A stretch of 64,000 bases of DNA from Alphaproteobacteria bacterium (GTDB lineage: Bacteria; Pseudomonadota; Alphaproteobacteria; Micropepsales; Micropepsaceae). Location: positions 62,001-126,000 of the forward strand of contig CANJLC010000004.1 in the NCBI GenBank assembly GCA_947475445.1. Direction: 5' to 3'. The position numbers and the translations under genes were made by a program. The notes under the pieces were generated by a model that saw nothing but the letters and a program-made list of their open reading frames with translations, was not told the origin of the DNA and ran no database searches. Below, in pieces: positions 16,973 through 25,939 of this stretch; the first letter of the stretch is position 1; each line of letters opens with the position of its first letter.

Positions 16973-17350
16973 TTGGAAAAAGACAAGCACGAAATCAACA
17001 TGCTGATGTTTGCCCGCAATGCGGGCACCAACATGGCCTTTCCGGCCGGCAGCATGATCTTCAACGAGGGTGACAAGGGCAGCGTCGTCTATGTGGTGCA
17101 GTCCGGCACCATCGAGATCCTCACCAATGGCAAGGTGGTGGATGTCTGCGGCCCCAACGACGCCATCGGCTTCATGTCGCTGATCGACGGCGGCCCTCTC
17201 ACCGCCTCCGCCCGCGTCAAGGACAATGCCGAACTGTCGGTGATCGACCAGCGCAAATTCCGCTTCATGCTGGACGAGGTGCCCAACTTCGCCCTGTTCA
17301 TCATGCAGGCCATGGCGCACCGCATCCGTGGCATGCGCGAAGCGATCTGA
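16973..17350 (+). CDS. Stand-alone cyclic-nucleotide-binding-domain protein
   Basis: A 125-residue protein that is only a Crp-like beta-roll: FPAGSMIFNEGDKGSVVYVV, SGTIEILTNGKVVDVCGP, then IGFMSLIDGGPLTASARV in place of the phosphate-binding cassette. A C-terminal helix (FALFIMQAMAHRIRGMREA) resembles the Crp dimer helix. No helix-turn-helix, kinase or channel domain follows. The cassette lacks a clear R-S/T-A-x pair (TASARV is nearest), so nucleotide binding is uncertain. Start is TTG with AGGGGG 6 bases upstream. It lies 51 bases after the NfeD gene on the same strand. Confidence 0.85.
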   Translation: MEKDKHEINMLMFARNAGTNMAFPAGSMIFNEGDKGSVVYVVQSGTIEILTNGKVVDVCGPNDAIGFMSLIDGGPLTASARVKDNAELSVIDQRKFRFMLDEVPNFALFIMQAMAHRIRGMREAI

Positions 17351-17412
17351 CTGCGCGCCCTGCGGAATTTGGCTGTTCCTATGGTTCGGGAGGCAAATAT
17401 CCCGGCCGGCCG

Positions 17413-17682
17413 TCATGAGTGGTCAGTCCTCGTCCGGAACCAGGGGTGCAATCGGGCCCGCTCGGCATGCTCGCCCCAGATTTTCGCTATCTGGAGCAGG
17501 TAAATTTCCAGCCCGCGGTTTTGGACGTCATTTTCCATGGGCTGGCCCTCCAGCAATCGCTGCCGGACCTGGCGCGCCAATTCCGCATACTCGGCGGCGA
17601 TCCGCAGGCACTCCAGTTCATGTTTTGGGGATCGTCGGACACGGCACACCGCTTGAAGGGCGGCGCCATAGTCGCACTGCAT
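17413..17682 (-). CDS. Possible small helical protein (89 aa)
   Basis: A candidate gene in the 421-base stretch between the cNMP-domain gene and the TonB receptor, on the receptor strand. The product has an amphipathic helix (KHELECLRIAAEYAELARQV) and a second helix (LEIYLLQIAKIWGEHAERA), a pattern seen in small rhizobial-type proteins. The ATG at 17682 has no clear ribosome-binding site; ATG 17712 would add ten residues. I recognise no family. The remaining bases around it show nothing definite. Confidence 0.45.
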   Translation of the reverse strand: MQCDYGAALQAVCRVRRSPKHELECLRIAAEYAELARQVRQRLLEGQPMENDVQNRGLEIYLLQIAKIWGEHAERARLHPWFRTRTDHS

Positions 17683-17771
17683 GACGGGCCGTGTCGGTGG
17701 TCTGCGCCACATAGCAGGGCAAAGAATAGGAATGCGCCCCACTACCCTGGCGATGCCATGCGGATCAGCCT

Positions 17772-19820
17772 TTACGGACCGAAGCTGCGCTGGACGTATA
17801 ATCCGGCTTCCGCGCCGTAACTCAGGCGCCGCACCTCGAAGCTGCTTTCCGGAACCGTGCCGCGCCTGCCCGGATAAAGATGGCGGTCGCGCTTGTTCAA
17901 ATCGTCCAGCACGTTGCGTGCAAACAGCCGGATCAGCCATATCGGCGTGGGCTTGTATTCCACAAACGCCTCCGTCACCGGGTCCTTGGGACGCAGCAGC
18001 TGGATTTCATTGATGCGATAGGTGTTCGAATTCCGATTCGACCAGGTGTAGCTGCCGCCCAGGCGCATGTTCCATTGCGACAGGTCCTGGATCAGGGCCA
18101 CCTTGCCCTCCCAACCGATCGGCCCGGAAATGGACCGGCGGGCGAGGGTCAGCGGGTCGGTGACCTTGCTGAAGCGGTAAAGCCCGTTGGCCTGCAGCGT
18201 CAGGCCGGACCAGGGCCAGGTTACAGGATAGACCAGGCTGGCCAGCAGTTCGGTGTTGCGCCCGCCGCCGATATTGCCCAGCGAATCCAGGTCGCCCGAG
18301 GCGCCGCGGATGACGATATGGTCCATAGTGTTGCTGATCAGTTCATGGCGCGCCGTCAGCACCAGCGAGCCGCCCTTGAAGGCATGTTCCCAGTTCAGTT
18401 CCAGCCGCCACAGCGTCTGGGGGATGAGGTTCTTGTTGCCGGCGTTGACGGTGTTGAGCCGCACATCGATGGCGGTGACGAAATTGGCGAAGTTGAGCTG
18501 GCCCGCTTCGCGCTCCACCAGCAGGCGCAGGATATTATCCTGGTCCTGCTTGTAGCTCGCCTTGAGGCGGGGCTTGAGATAGCTGAACTGGCGTGTCAGC
18601 ACGCTGTCGCCGGTCTGCTTCACGCGTGACATTTCATAGCGCAGGCCCGGCTCGACCGTCAGGTCCGGTGCCGCCTGCCAGGTGAGGGTGGAAGAAGCTT
18701 CGCCGCGCTGTTCCTGGATATGGACGGCGGCGGCGGGCAGCGGAATATTAACGCCGTTCTTCGACAGGTCGACCACATTGACCAGCGTGTTCAGTGTCGC
18801 GTCCAGTCCGCCCTCGAAGGACAGGCTCGTTCCCTGCTGGCGCAGCACATTGTGCATGATTGTTTCGGTGGTGCTGGCATTGGTGGACGAGACATCCTTC
18901 TCCGTTCCCACAAAGCCGGTCTGGGAGCGGTGATCGGTCTCGGCGCGGCGCACCATGGTGGTTTCCAGATCGCCGCCGCTCCACAGCGGATGGTTGTACT
19001 GGACGCTGGCTTCGCTATCGGACTTGAAATCCGTATCGCCGCCGCCCGTCACGCTGACGGTGGGAAAGTATGTTTCATCCAGCAGGGGCGAGAAGCTGCG
19101 CAATTCATTGTAGAGGCCGGTGACATGGAACGCGCCGCCCCACAATGGCTGGCGATAGCCGCCGGTCAGGTTCCAGACATTGTTGTTGGTCTTGACGCTG
19201 TAACGTTCCTTTTTCGTGTCGAGCCCGGTCAGCGGATTGATATTGTTGCGGTAGCCATAGCCGGAGCCGACATCGGGCACCTTGCGCGAGGCTGTGAAGG
19301 TCAGGTCCAGCACCTGGGTGGTGCCCCAGGTCATGCGCGCCGTGCCGGCCTTGTTGCTGTTGCCATGGCGAAGGACGGAATCCTGCAGCGAGACCTGGCC
19401 CTTGGGCGCGGTGTTGGGCCTCAGGATGATATTGGCCAGCATCGGATAGCCCTGGAAATCGAATCCGGCCGCCCCGGAATGCACGATCTCGATGCGCGCC
19501 ACGGAATCGGGCGTGATGCGCCGCAGGATGGTTTCCAGCGTTTCCTGCTTGCTGGTGGGCGGGCGGCCATCAATCAGCACATTGCCGATGGCGCCGGCAT
19601 AGCCGCGCACTTTCGCGTCGCCTTCCACCAGCTGGAAGCTGGGCAGCAGGCCCACCATCTCATAGGCGGAGGAGGGATGGGAGCTGGTGAAATAGTCCGG
19701 CGTGTAGCCATTGATGAAGGGATGCAGTTCCGCCTGTGCCTGGGCCGCGGCAAGGGGAAGCGCCGACAGCAGAAGCGACAGCGCAACGATTGTGCGCCGT
19801 CCGGCGTGATTGTGATTCAA
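17772..19820 (-). CDS. TonB-dependent outer membrane receptor
   Basis: A 682-residue protein with a signal peptide (VALSLLLSALPLAAAQAQA), then a plug domain (IGNVLIDGRPPTSKQETLE, PDSVARIEIVHSG) and a long beta-rich barrel ending in aromatic-flanked strands (YGAEAGLYVQRSFGP). The barrel segments (WRLELNWEHAF, LTLQANGLYRFS, NMRLGGSYTW) alternate polar and apolar residues. No obvious TonB box is visible before the plug. Start is TTG with AGGGGG upstream. It is divergent from an HxlR regulator that may control it. The ligand is unknown; siderophore, sugar or peptide uptake are all plausible. Confidence 0.88.
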   Translation of the reverse strand: MNHNHAGRRTIVALSLLLSALPLAAAQAQAELHPFINGYTPDYFTSSHPSSAYEMVGLLPSFQLVEGDAKVRGYAGAIGNVLIDGRPPTSKQETLETILRRITPDSVARIEIVHSGAAGFDFQGYPMLANIILRPNTAPKGQVSLQDSVLRHGNSNKAGTARMTWGTTQVLDLTFTASRKVPDVGSGYGYRNNINPLTGLDTKKERYSVKTNNNVWNLTGGYRQPLWGGAFHVTGLYNELRSFSPLLDETYFPTVSVTGGGDTDFKSDSEASVQYNHPLWSGGDLETTMVRRAETDHRSQTGFVGTEKDVSSTNASTTETIMHNVLRQQGTSLSFEGGLDATLNTLVNVVDLSKNGVNIPLPAAAVHIQEQRGEASSTLTWQAAPDLTVEPGLRYEMSRVKQTGDSVLTRQFSYLKPRLKASYKQDQDNILRLLVEREAGQLNFANFVTAIDVRLNTVNAGNKNLIPQTLWRLELNWEHAFKGGSLVLTARHELISNTMDHIVIRGASGDLDSLGNIGGGRNTELLASLVYPVTWPWSGLTLQANGLYRFSKVTDPLTLARRSISGPIGWEGKVALIQDLSQWNMRLGGSYTWSNRNSNTYRINEIQLLRPKDPVTEAFVEYKPTPIWLIRLFARNVLDDLNKRDRHLYPGRRGTVPESSFEVRRLSYGAEAGLYVQRSFGP

Positions 19821-19868
19821 GGCAGCCCCCTGCGAAATTTATTGTTTAATTCACTTGGCTTTGCAGTT

Positions 19869-19881
19869 TGTAGTCACTACA
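19869..19881. promoter_or_regulatory. Candidate operator (palindrome) between TonB receptor and hxlR
   Basis: TGTAGTCACTACA, a 13-base palindrome with a single central base, in the 110-base divergent region. It sits about 50 bases from each start, where a dimeric winged-helix repressor could control both genes. Confidence 0.45.
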
Positions 19882-19930
19882 TTTTCCGAAGTCAATTCGC
19901 CGCCACCCTTAAACTGGTCTGACTATAAGA

Positions 19931-20386
19931 ATGTCGAACGAATATGGACAGCGTTGTCCTGCTGCAAAATCGCTGGAAATCCTGGGCGAACGCTGGACCT
20001 TGCTGATTGTGCGCGACTTGCTGCCGGGCGCGCGGAAGTTCCAGGAGCTGGAGGCCTCGCTCGGCGCCCCGCCGGGCATCCTGTCCCAGCGGCTGAAATT
20101 GCTGGAAGAGAACGGCGTCATCACAAGGCGCCTGTATTCGCAGCATCCGCCCCGCGCCGAATATGCGCTGACCGATCGCGGCCAGGATGTGCGCACGGTC
20201 ATACGCGCCCTGTCGATCTGGGGTGCGAAACATCTGCACACCGAACGCGTTTTTGTGCATGAGGCTTGCGATCACCCGATCGAAATCGCCTATCGCTGCG
20301 CCCAATGCGACCAGAACCTCGCGCTCGAAGAGATCGCTTTCCGTACCGAAAAACCGCCCATCAAGACCCCTTTGGTGAAGCGATAA
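19931..20386 (+). CDS. HxlR-family transcriptional regulator with C-terminal CxxC
   Basis: A 151-residue MarR-like winged helix protein. The HxlR landmarks are the N-terminal CPAAKSLEILGERWTLLIVR and LSQRLKLLEENGVITRRLY with the wing (HPPRAEYALTDRG). After the DNA-binding domain it has about 40 more residues containing CDHP and CAQC, which could bind a metal or sense redox state. It is divergent from the TonB receptor and 42 bases upstream of an aldo/keto reductase, which suggests it controls one or both. Confidence 0.9.
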   Translation: MSNEYGQRCPAAKSLEILGERWTLLIVRDLLPGARKFQELEASLGAPPGILSQRLKLLEENGVITRRLYSQHPPRAEYALTDRGQDVRTVIRALSIWGAKHLHTERVFVHEACDHPIEIAYRCAQCDQNLALEEIAFRTEKPPIKTPLVKR

Positions 20387-21409
<1,023 letters not shown>

Positions 21410-21415
21410 TCGACC

Positions 21416-22258
21416 TCAAGCGGTCTGCATCTTGCGTGACATCGCCACCACGGGTTCGCCGAAGCGGTAACTCGAAGCGGTGATGGAACCCATGAAGTCG
21501 CTCTGGTGATAGATCCGGGCGCCGGCATCGTTGCCCGCCGCGTCGACCGCGACCATCAGGGGGAGAAGATGATCTTCCTGGGGATGAGCGGCGCGGGCTG
21601 ACGGCGCAGCAGACCAATGCAACAATTGCTGCCGGCGTTCATCGGGCGGCGCATGGACCAATATCTCGTTGAGCCATTGGTCGAACACCGCCGAAGCCTC
21701 GGCGCCGCCGCCGCTGCGCATTGTCCGCAGATTGTGGAAGCTGAACCCGCTGCCGACGATCAAAACGCCCTCATCGCGCAGGGGTGCGAGCAATTCGCCC
21801 ACCTTGATGTGTTCGGCGGGGTCGTAATCCGCCCTGAGTGAAAGTTGCAGCAGCGGCATCCCGGCATCCGGGTACATGGTTTGCATCAGGCTGAAGGTGC
21901 CATGGTCGCACCCCCGCTGCGGATCAAGTCCGCTGGCCACGCCGCCACGCTCGAGCATGGCCCGGACCGTCTCTGCCAGTGCCGGGGCGCCGGGCGCGCC
22001 GTAGCGGATGTGATAGGTGTGTTCGGGAAAGCCGGAATAGTCGAACACCATGGGCGGATGGGCGGCTGACGACAGCAGGAAGCGGTCCGCCTCCCAATGA
22101 CCGGAGATCATCAGCACCGCGCGCGGGGCCTGGCCGACCTCGCGCCGCACCTCGTGAAGCGAGGCCTCAAGCTGGTCATACATGGACCCGCGCTCGGCCT
22201 TCAGCCATGGCCAGGGTCCGCCTCCGTGGGAGAGGAAATAGGTCGGCAGCTTCGTCAT
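21416..22258 (-). CDS. Class III extradiol ring-cleavage dioxygenase (DODA/YgiD type)
   Basis: A 280-residue protein of the LigB superfamily, non-haem iron enzymes that cleave catechols such as 4,5-DOPA. Metal-binding histidines are in LSHGGGPW, ISGHWEAD and GCDHGTFSL; a further segment GSGFSFHNLR contains the late catalytic histidine. The C-terminal EDHLLPLMVAVDAAG also fits. It is a stand-alone gene converging on the aldo/keto reductase; both could detoxify aromatic or quinone compounds, but that is inference. Confidence 0.9.
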   Translation of the reverse strand: MTKLPTYFLSHGGGPWPWLKAERGSMYDQLEASLHEVRREVGQAPRAVLMISGHWEADRFLLSSAAHPPMVFDYSGFPEHTYHIRYGAPGAPALAETVRAMLERGGVASGLDPQRGCDHGTFSLMQTMYPDAGMPLLQLSLRADYDPAEHIKVGELLAPLRDEGVLIVGSGFSFHNLRTMRSGGGAEASAVFDQWLNEILVHAPPDERRQQLLHWSAAPSARAAHPQEDHLLPLMVAVDAAGNDAGARIYHQSDFMGSITASSYRFGEPVVAMSRKMQTA

Positions 22259-22401
22259 CGCTATCCTTTGGAGCAGTTCAGGAGACGTGGGTTCCCTTGC
22301 GAAACCACACTAACAAAAAATGGCGCCTTGATTGGAAATTGGTGGGCGCTCCCACAGTGCCGCATTGGTGTGGGGCAAGCGATGACCGCAAAGGGTGATT
22401 C

Positions 22402-22758
22402 TCAGCGCTTCTTCGCTGTGTTGTCAGGTGCCGGGCTGGGCGCTTCATAACTCGGCAGGGGCTTGGAGTAGGGGAAGGCATTGGCCAAATATTGCGCGAT
22501 CACCTCGGCTTCGGCCGGCGTCGCCAGGGCGCCATTGCGGATCATGCGATCGACCAGGGTCCGGAAGCCACGCAGATCGCCGCGCTTGTCGGCAGGGCGC
22601 TCGGGCGAGTGGCACTGCGAGCAGACCCGAACCTGGACTTCGCGGCCCTTGCCGGGCGGCAGCATGGAATAGTCGGGCGGCCCCGCCGCAATGGCAGGCG
22701 TGGCCACGCTGACGGCAGCGATGGCGAGAAGCCCTGGGACAAGTGCATCAACCCGCAC
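22402..22758 (-). CDS. Small exported c-type cytochrome
   Basis: A 118-residue protein with a signal peptide (LVPGLLAIAAVSVATPAIAAG) and one haem site CSQCH. A distal methionine is likely in LVDRMIRNGA, followed by the TPAEAEVIAQYLANAFP helix common to cytochromes of sulfite-dehydrogenase or quinoprotein partners. The tail is Pro/Lys-rich. Start is GTG with GGGAG 6 bases upstream. It has no enzyme partner next to it; the PQQ dehydrogenase 29 kb away has its own cytochrome. Confidence 0.85.
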   Translation of the reverse strand: MRVDALVPGLLAIAAVSVATPAIAAGPPDYSMLPPGKGREVQVRVCSQCHSPERPADKRGDLRGFRTLVDRMIRNGALATPAEAEVIAQYLANAFPYSKPLPSYEAPSPAPDNTAKKR

Positions 22759-22830
22759 AGTGAACTCCCTGAAACGCGCCCCTTTGGGCTTTTATAATGG
22801 CAGCAGACTGCATCCGGATTATGGTGAAAA

Positions 22831-22905
22831 TGGTGGGCGCGACAGGGATTGAACCTGTGACCCCTCCCGTGTGAAGGGAGTGCTCTCCCGCTGAGCTACG
22901 CGCCC
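22831..22905 (-). tRNA. tRNA-Val (anticodon CAC)
   Basis: On the minus strand a full cloverleaf folds: acceptor GGGCGCG/CGCGCCC, D arm GCTC-AGCGGGA-GAGC, anticodon arm CTCCC-TTCACAC-GGGAG, T arm ACAGG-TTCAATC-CCTGT, discriminator A and encoded CCA (22831-22833). The anticodon CAC reads GUG, the main valine codon expected in this GC-rich genome. Total 75 bases with CCA. Confidence 0.97.
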
Positions 22906-22996
22906 GCCCGGACCGGCGTTTCCAAAGGAAAATGCCGCGGCGGAGGAGGGTCTTAGGGGGCGAGGCCCCGGCCCGTCAAGCCGCCCCGTAAGTCCT

Positions 22997-24596
22997 TCAG
23001 GCGGCAAGCGGCAAGTCTATCCAAAACCTGGTCTGGCGCCCCGGAATGCTCTCAAAATCTATGCGCCCACCCTGCTTTTCCATCAGCATCTTGGCGATGG
23101 AAAGGCCCAGGCCCGCGCCCGGCACATTGCGCCCCGCATTGTCCAGCCGGCCAAAGGGACGGAACAGGGCCTCGCGTTCATTCTCCCCGATGCCCGGCCC
23201 GGCATTGGCGACTTCGATGCGGCCAAAGCCGTCTGTCCTGGCCGTGGCGCGCACATGGATAGGCGAGAAATTGCGCCATATTTATAAGCGTTGGCGATCA
23301 GATTGTTGATGATCTGCGCCAGGCGCAGCGGATCGGCGCTCACCGCCAGGCTTTCCTCCATCTCGTCCAGCAGCACGGGCTTTCCGCCCAGCTGGCTTTC
23401 CAGCTTGAGGGCGCTGATGCAGGTCTTGAGCGTGGCCTGAACCGGCACGCGCTCCGACAGAACGGACAGCGCGCCAGCTTCGGCGCGCGACAGGTCCAGC
23501 AAATCGTCATGCAGCCGCTGCAGCAATTCGCCGTTATGGCCGATCACATGGGCGAATTCATGCGCCCGCTCCAGCGGCAGGGTGCCGGATTCCAGCATGC
23601 CGGAAAAACCGATAATGGCGGAAAGCGGGCTCCTCACTTCGTGGCTGACATGCGACAGCAACTGGCTCTTGAAGCGCGAGGCGCGCACCGCCTGCCGCCG
23701 CCGTCGCTCGATCACGGCCATGTGCAGGTCGCGCTGGTTGAGAACCATGGCCACGCGCACGCAGACGATGCTGGTGATGGCCAGGAAAAGCTGCAGCAAT
23801 TCCACCCGCGCCATGTGGCTGGCCGTCATGAAAGGATTGGGCGAGCCCAGCGCGATGGCCGTGATGACGATCAGCGCCACGCCAGCGCCCATCAGGCGAA
23901 ACCGCGCCGTTGCCATGATGGCGGCAGCCAGGATCAGGAATTGCAGCGGATAGGCGGACAGCCGGAAGCCCAGCACGGTGGCCGCCCCCCCAGCAGCGAA
24001 AACACCACCAGGGCCTCGAAGAAACGGTCCTCCAGTTTCAGTTTGGCGAACTGGCGCAGCGACACGGTCATGCCGAAGGGGAACAGGATGCACACGCCCA
24101 GCAGATTGGCGACGAACCATTTCACGCCCGGCACCAGCGCGTGGCCGTCATAAGCCCACATCAGCGCACCGGCCAGCAATCCGCCGATCATGGCCGGGCC
24201 GATCACGGCTGCCAGCACGAAGCGTGCGACGGATTTGGCGGTGTTAAAGCGCGGCAGGGCAAGTCTGCGCATGGCGACCAGGCCCGTCATCACGTCCAGG
24301 GGATTGATCAGGCTGTACCCCAGATTGAGCGGCAAAGGCGATCCGGCTGCCCCGTTCACAAGCAGGCCCGACAGGACGATGGCGCCCAGCATGACGATGT
24401 CGTCGCGGCGTGAACGCGACAGGCGCAGCATGATGCAAAGCCCGAAGGCGGTGGCCGGCCAGACCGGCGAAGGGCTTTCCCCGTTGCTGTTGGCGATCAG
24501 GATGCCGCCATAGCCCAGGATGAAAAACCCGATGAAAGCGATGGCCGCCAGTGTGGCAAGTCGCGCCGCACCCTTGGGCGCGATGTATGACGTCAT
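22997..24596 (-). pseudogene. MASE1-type sensor histidine kinase with two frameshifts
   Basis: Three overlapping frames together spell one kinase. The first (from ATG 24596) is a MASE1-like membrane domain of about 200 residues; the second carries the rest of the membrane part, the H box SHVSHEVRSPLSAIIGFSG and N box NNLIANAYKYG; the third carries the ATPase motifs NAGPGIGENE and GAGLGLSIAKML. The first break falls in a run of seven C (plus strand 23985-23991), where eight would restore the frame. The second is near 23270-23275, where one added base restores YKYGANFSPIHV. With both repaired the gene has 533 residues and no other defect. It is divergent from a receiver protein. Confidence 0.85.
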
Positions 24597-24753
24597 GGAA
24601 ACCTGCCGGGGTGACGAATCGCAAACATTTTAGGGCCGAATCAGCCCTGTCCGGCAAGGGCTTGGCAGCTTTTTTTGACATTTTATCGGTCGTTTTGGGG
24701 GTAATTGTTAAGCTCTGCCGCGGCAGTCTGCGCCCCTCATTCGGGGAGCCTTT

Positions 24754-25182
24754 ATGAAACGCCGCATTGTCATTGCCGACGACGATCCTTTGATTATCAG
24801 CCTGATCCGCCTGCGCCTGGAAATGGAAGATTTCGAAGTGTTTCCCGCCCGCAATGGCGAGGAAGCCCTCAGCCTGATCCGCGGCAAGAAGCCGGTGGCC
24901 GCCATCCTGGATTTCCAGATGCCCCGCAAGAGCGGCATGGATGTCCTGGGCGCGGTCAAGGCCGATCCCGACACCAACAAGATGCCGGTGATGATGCTGA
25001 CCGGCGAACGCGACAACGACCTGGTGATGCGGGCGATGGGCGCGGGCGCGGGCGATTTCATCCTCAAGCCCTTCCAGCCCGACCGCCTGCTCGAAAGGCT
25101 CAACCGCATGGTGCAGACCAGCGTGCGCATGGCCACAGCCGCCATGCCGCGCCACAAGTCCGCACCGGTATGGGAATTGTGA
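24754..25182 (+). CDS. Single-domain response regulator
   Basis: A 142-residue protein that is one receiver domain plus a short basic tail. The acidic pocket is VIADDDPL, the phospho-acceptor Asp is in AAILDFQMPRKSG, the Thr in MMLTGERD and the Lys in FILKPFQPDRLLER. No output domain follows. It starts with GGGGAG upstream and is divergent from the broken MASE1 kinase, which is the obvious candidate to phosphorylate it. Output is probably by protein-protein contact, as for CheY or DivK. Confidence 0.92.
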   Translation: MKRRIVIADDDPLIISLIRLRLEMEDFEVFPARNGEEALSLIRGKKPVAAILDFQMPRKSGMDVLGAVKADPDTNKMPVMMLTGERDNDLVMRAMGAGAGDFILKPFQPDRLLERLNRMVQTSVRMATAAMPRHKSAPVWEL

Positions 25183-25186
25183 CGCG

Positions 25187-25852
25187 CTAAAGCGCCAGCT
25201 TTTCCAGGGCCTGCGGCAAGTGCGTGAAATCGTCCAGCACCAGGTCGCCGCCCAGCTTCGCTGCGGGCACTGCCGTATAGCCATAGGACATCAGGATGCA
25301 CGGCGCATTCGCCGCGCGCGCGGTGGAAAGATCGGTGATGGAATCCCCGATCATCACCGCCTTGCCGCCGCCGCAGTCCAGCACGATGTCATGGAAAATC
25401 TGCGGATCCGGCTTGGTGTAGCTCTTGCGTCCCGCGCCATAGACGGCCTGGAAGTAATCCATCATGCCCAGCTTCTCCAACAGCGGCCGCGCCAGTTCCG
25501 CCGGCTTGTTGGTGAGCACGCCCATGCGCCAGCCCGCTGCCTTGAGGGTGTCCAGCGTCGCTTCCACCCCGGCAAAGGGCTGGCTGAAATCGGCGATATG
25601 GTCCCGGTAATGGGCGATGAAAATATCAATCAGCCCGGGCAGGGCCGTTTGGGTCACGCCGGGCCCGGTGGCCGCCATGGCCTGCTCGATCAGGGCGCGG
25701 GCCCCGAACCCCACCATGTGCCGCAGGGATTCCGGGTCGATGCGGCTGCGCCCCGCCCAATCCAGCACGGCATTGGTGGCGCCCAGAAGGTCCGGCGCGG
25801 TGTCCACCAGCGTGCCGTCCAGGTCGAAAATCAGGGCAGGTCCGGCATGCAT
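25187..25852 (-). CDS. gph: Phosphoglycolate phosphatase (HAD family)
   Basis: A 221-residue HAD hydrolase of subclass IA. Motif I is IFDLDGTLVDT, motif II MGVLTNKPA, motif III the Lys in YTKPDPQIF, motif IV VMIGDSITDLSTA. Gph removes 2-phosphoglycolate produced in DNA repair or by oxygenase activity. It is divergent from glmU, a common arrangement in alphaproteobacteria. Other HAD substrates cannot be excluded. Confidence 0.88.
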   Translation of the reverse strand: MHAGPALIFDLDGTLVDTAPDLLGATNAVLDWAGRSRIDPESLRHMVGFGARALIEQAMAATGPGVTQTALPGLIDIFIAHYRDHIADFSQPFAGVEATLDTLKAAGWRMGVLTNKPAELARPLLEKLGMMDYFQAVYGAGRKSYTKPDPQIFHDIVLDCGGGKAVMIGDSITDLSTARAANAPCILMSYGYTAVPAAKLGGDLVLDDFTHLPQALEKLAL

Positions 25853-25939
25853 GAATTAAGGAATCCCGGCTAGAATCAGAGCAATATACAGTCGCAAATC
25901 GTCACTTCACCTTTTACCTGTTGGGACCTACCGAAAGCC

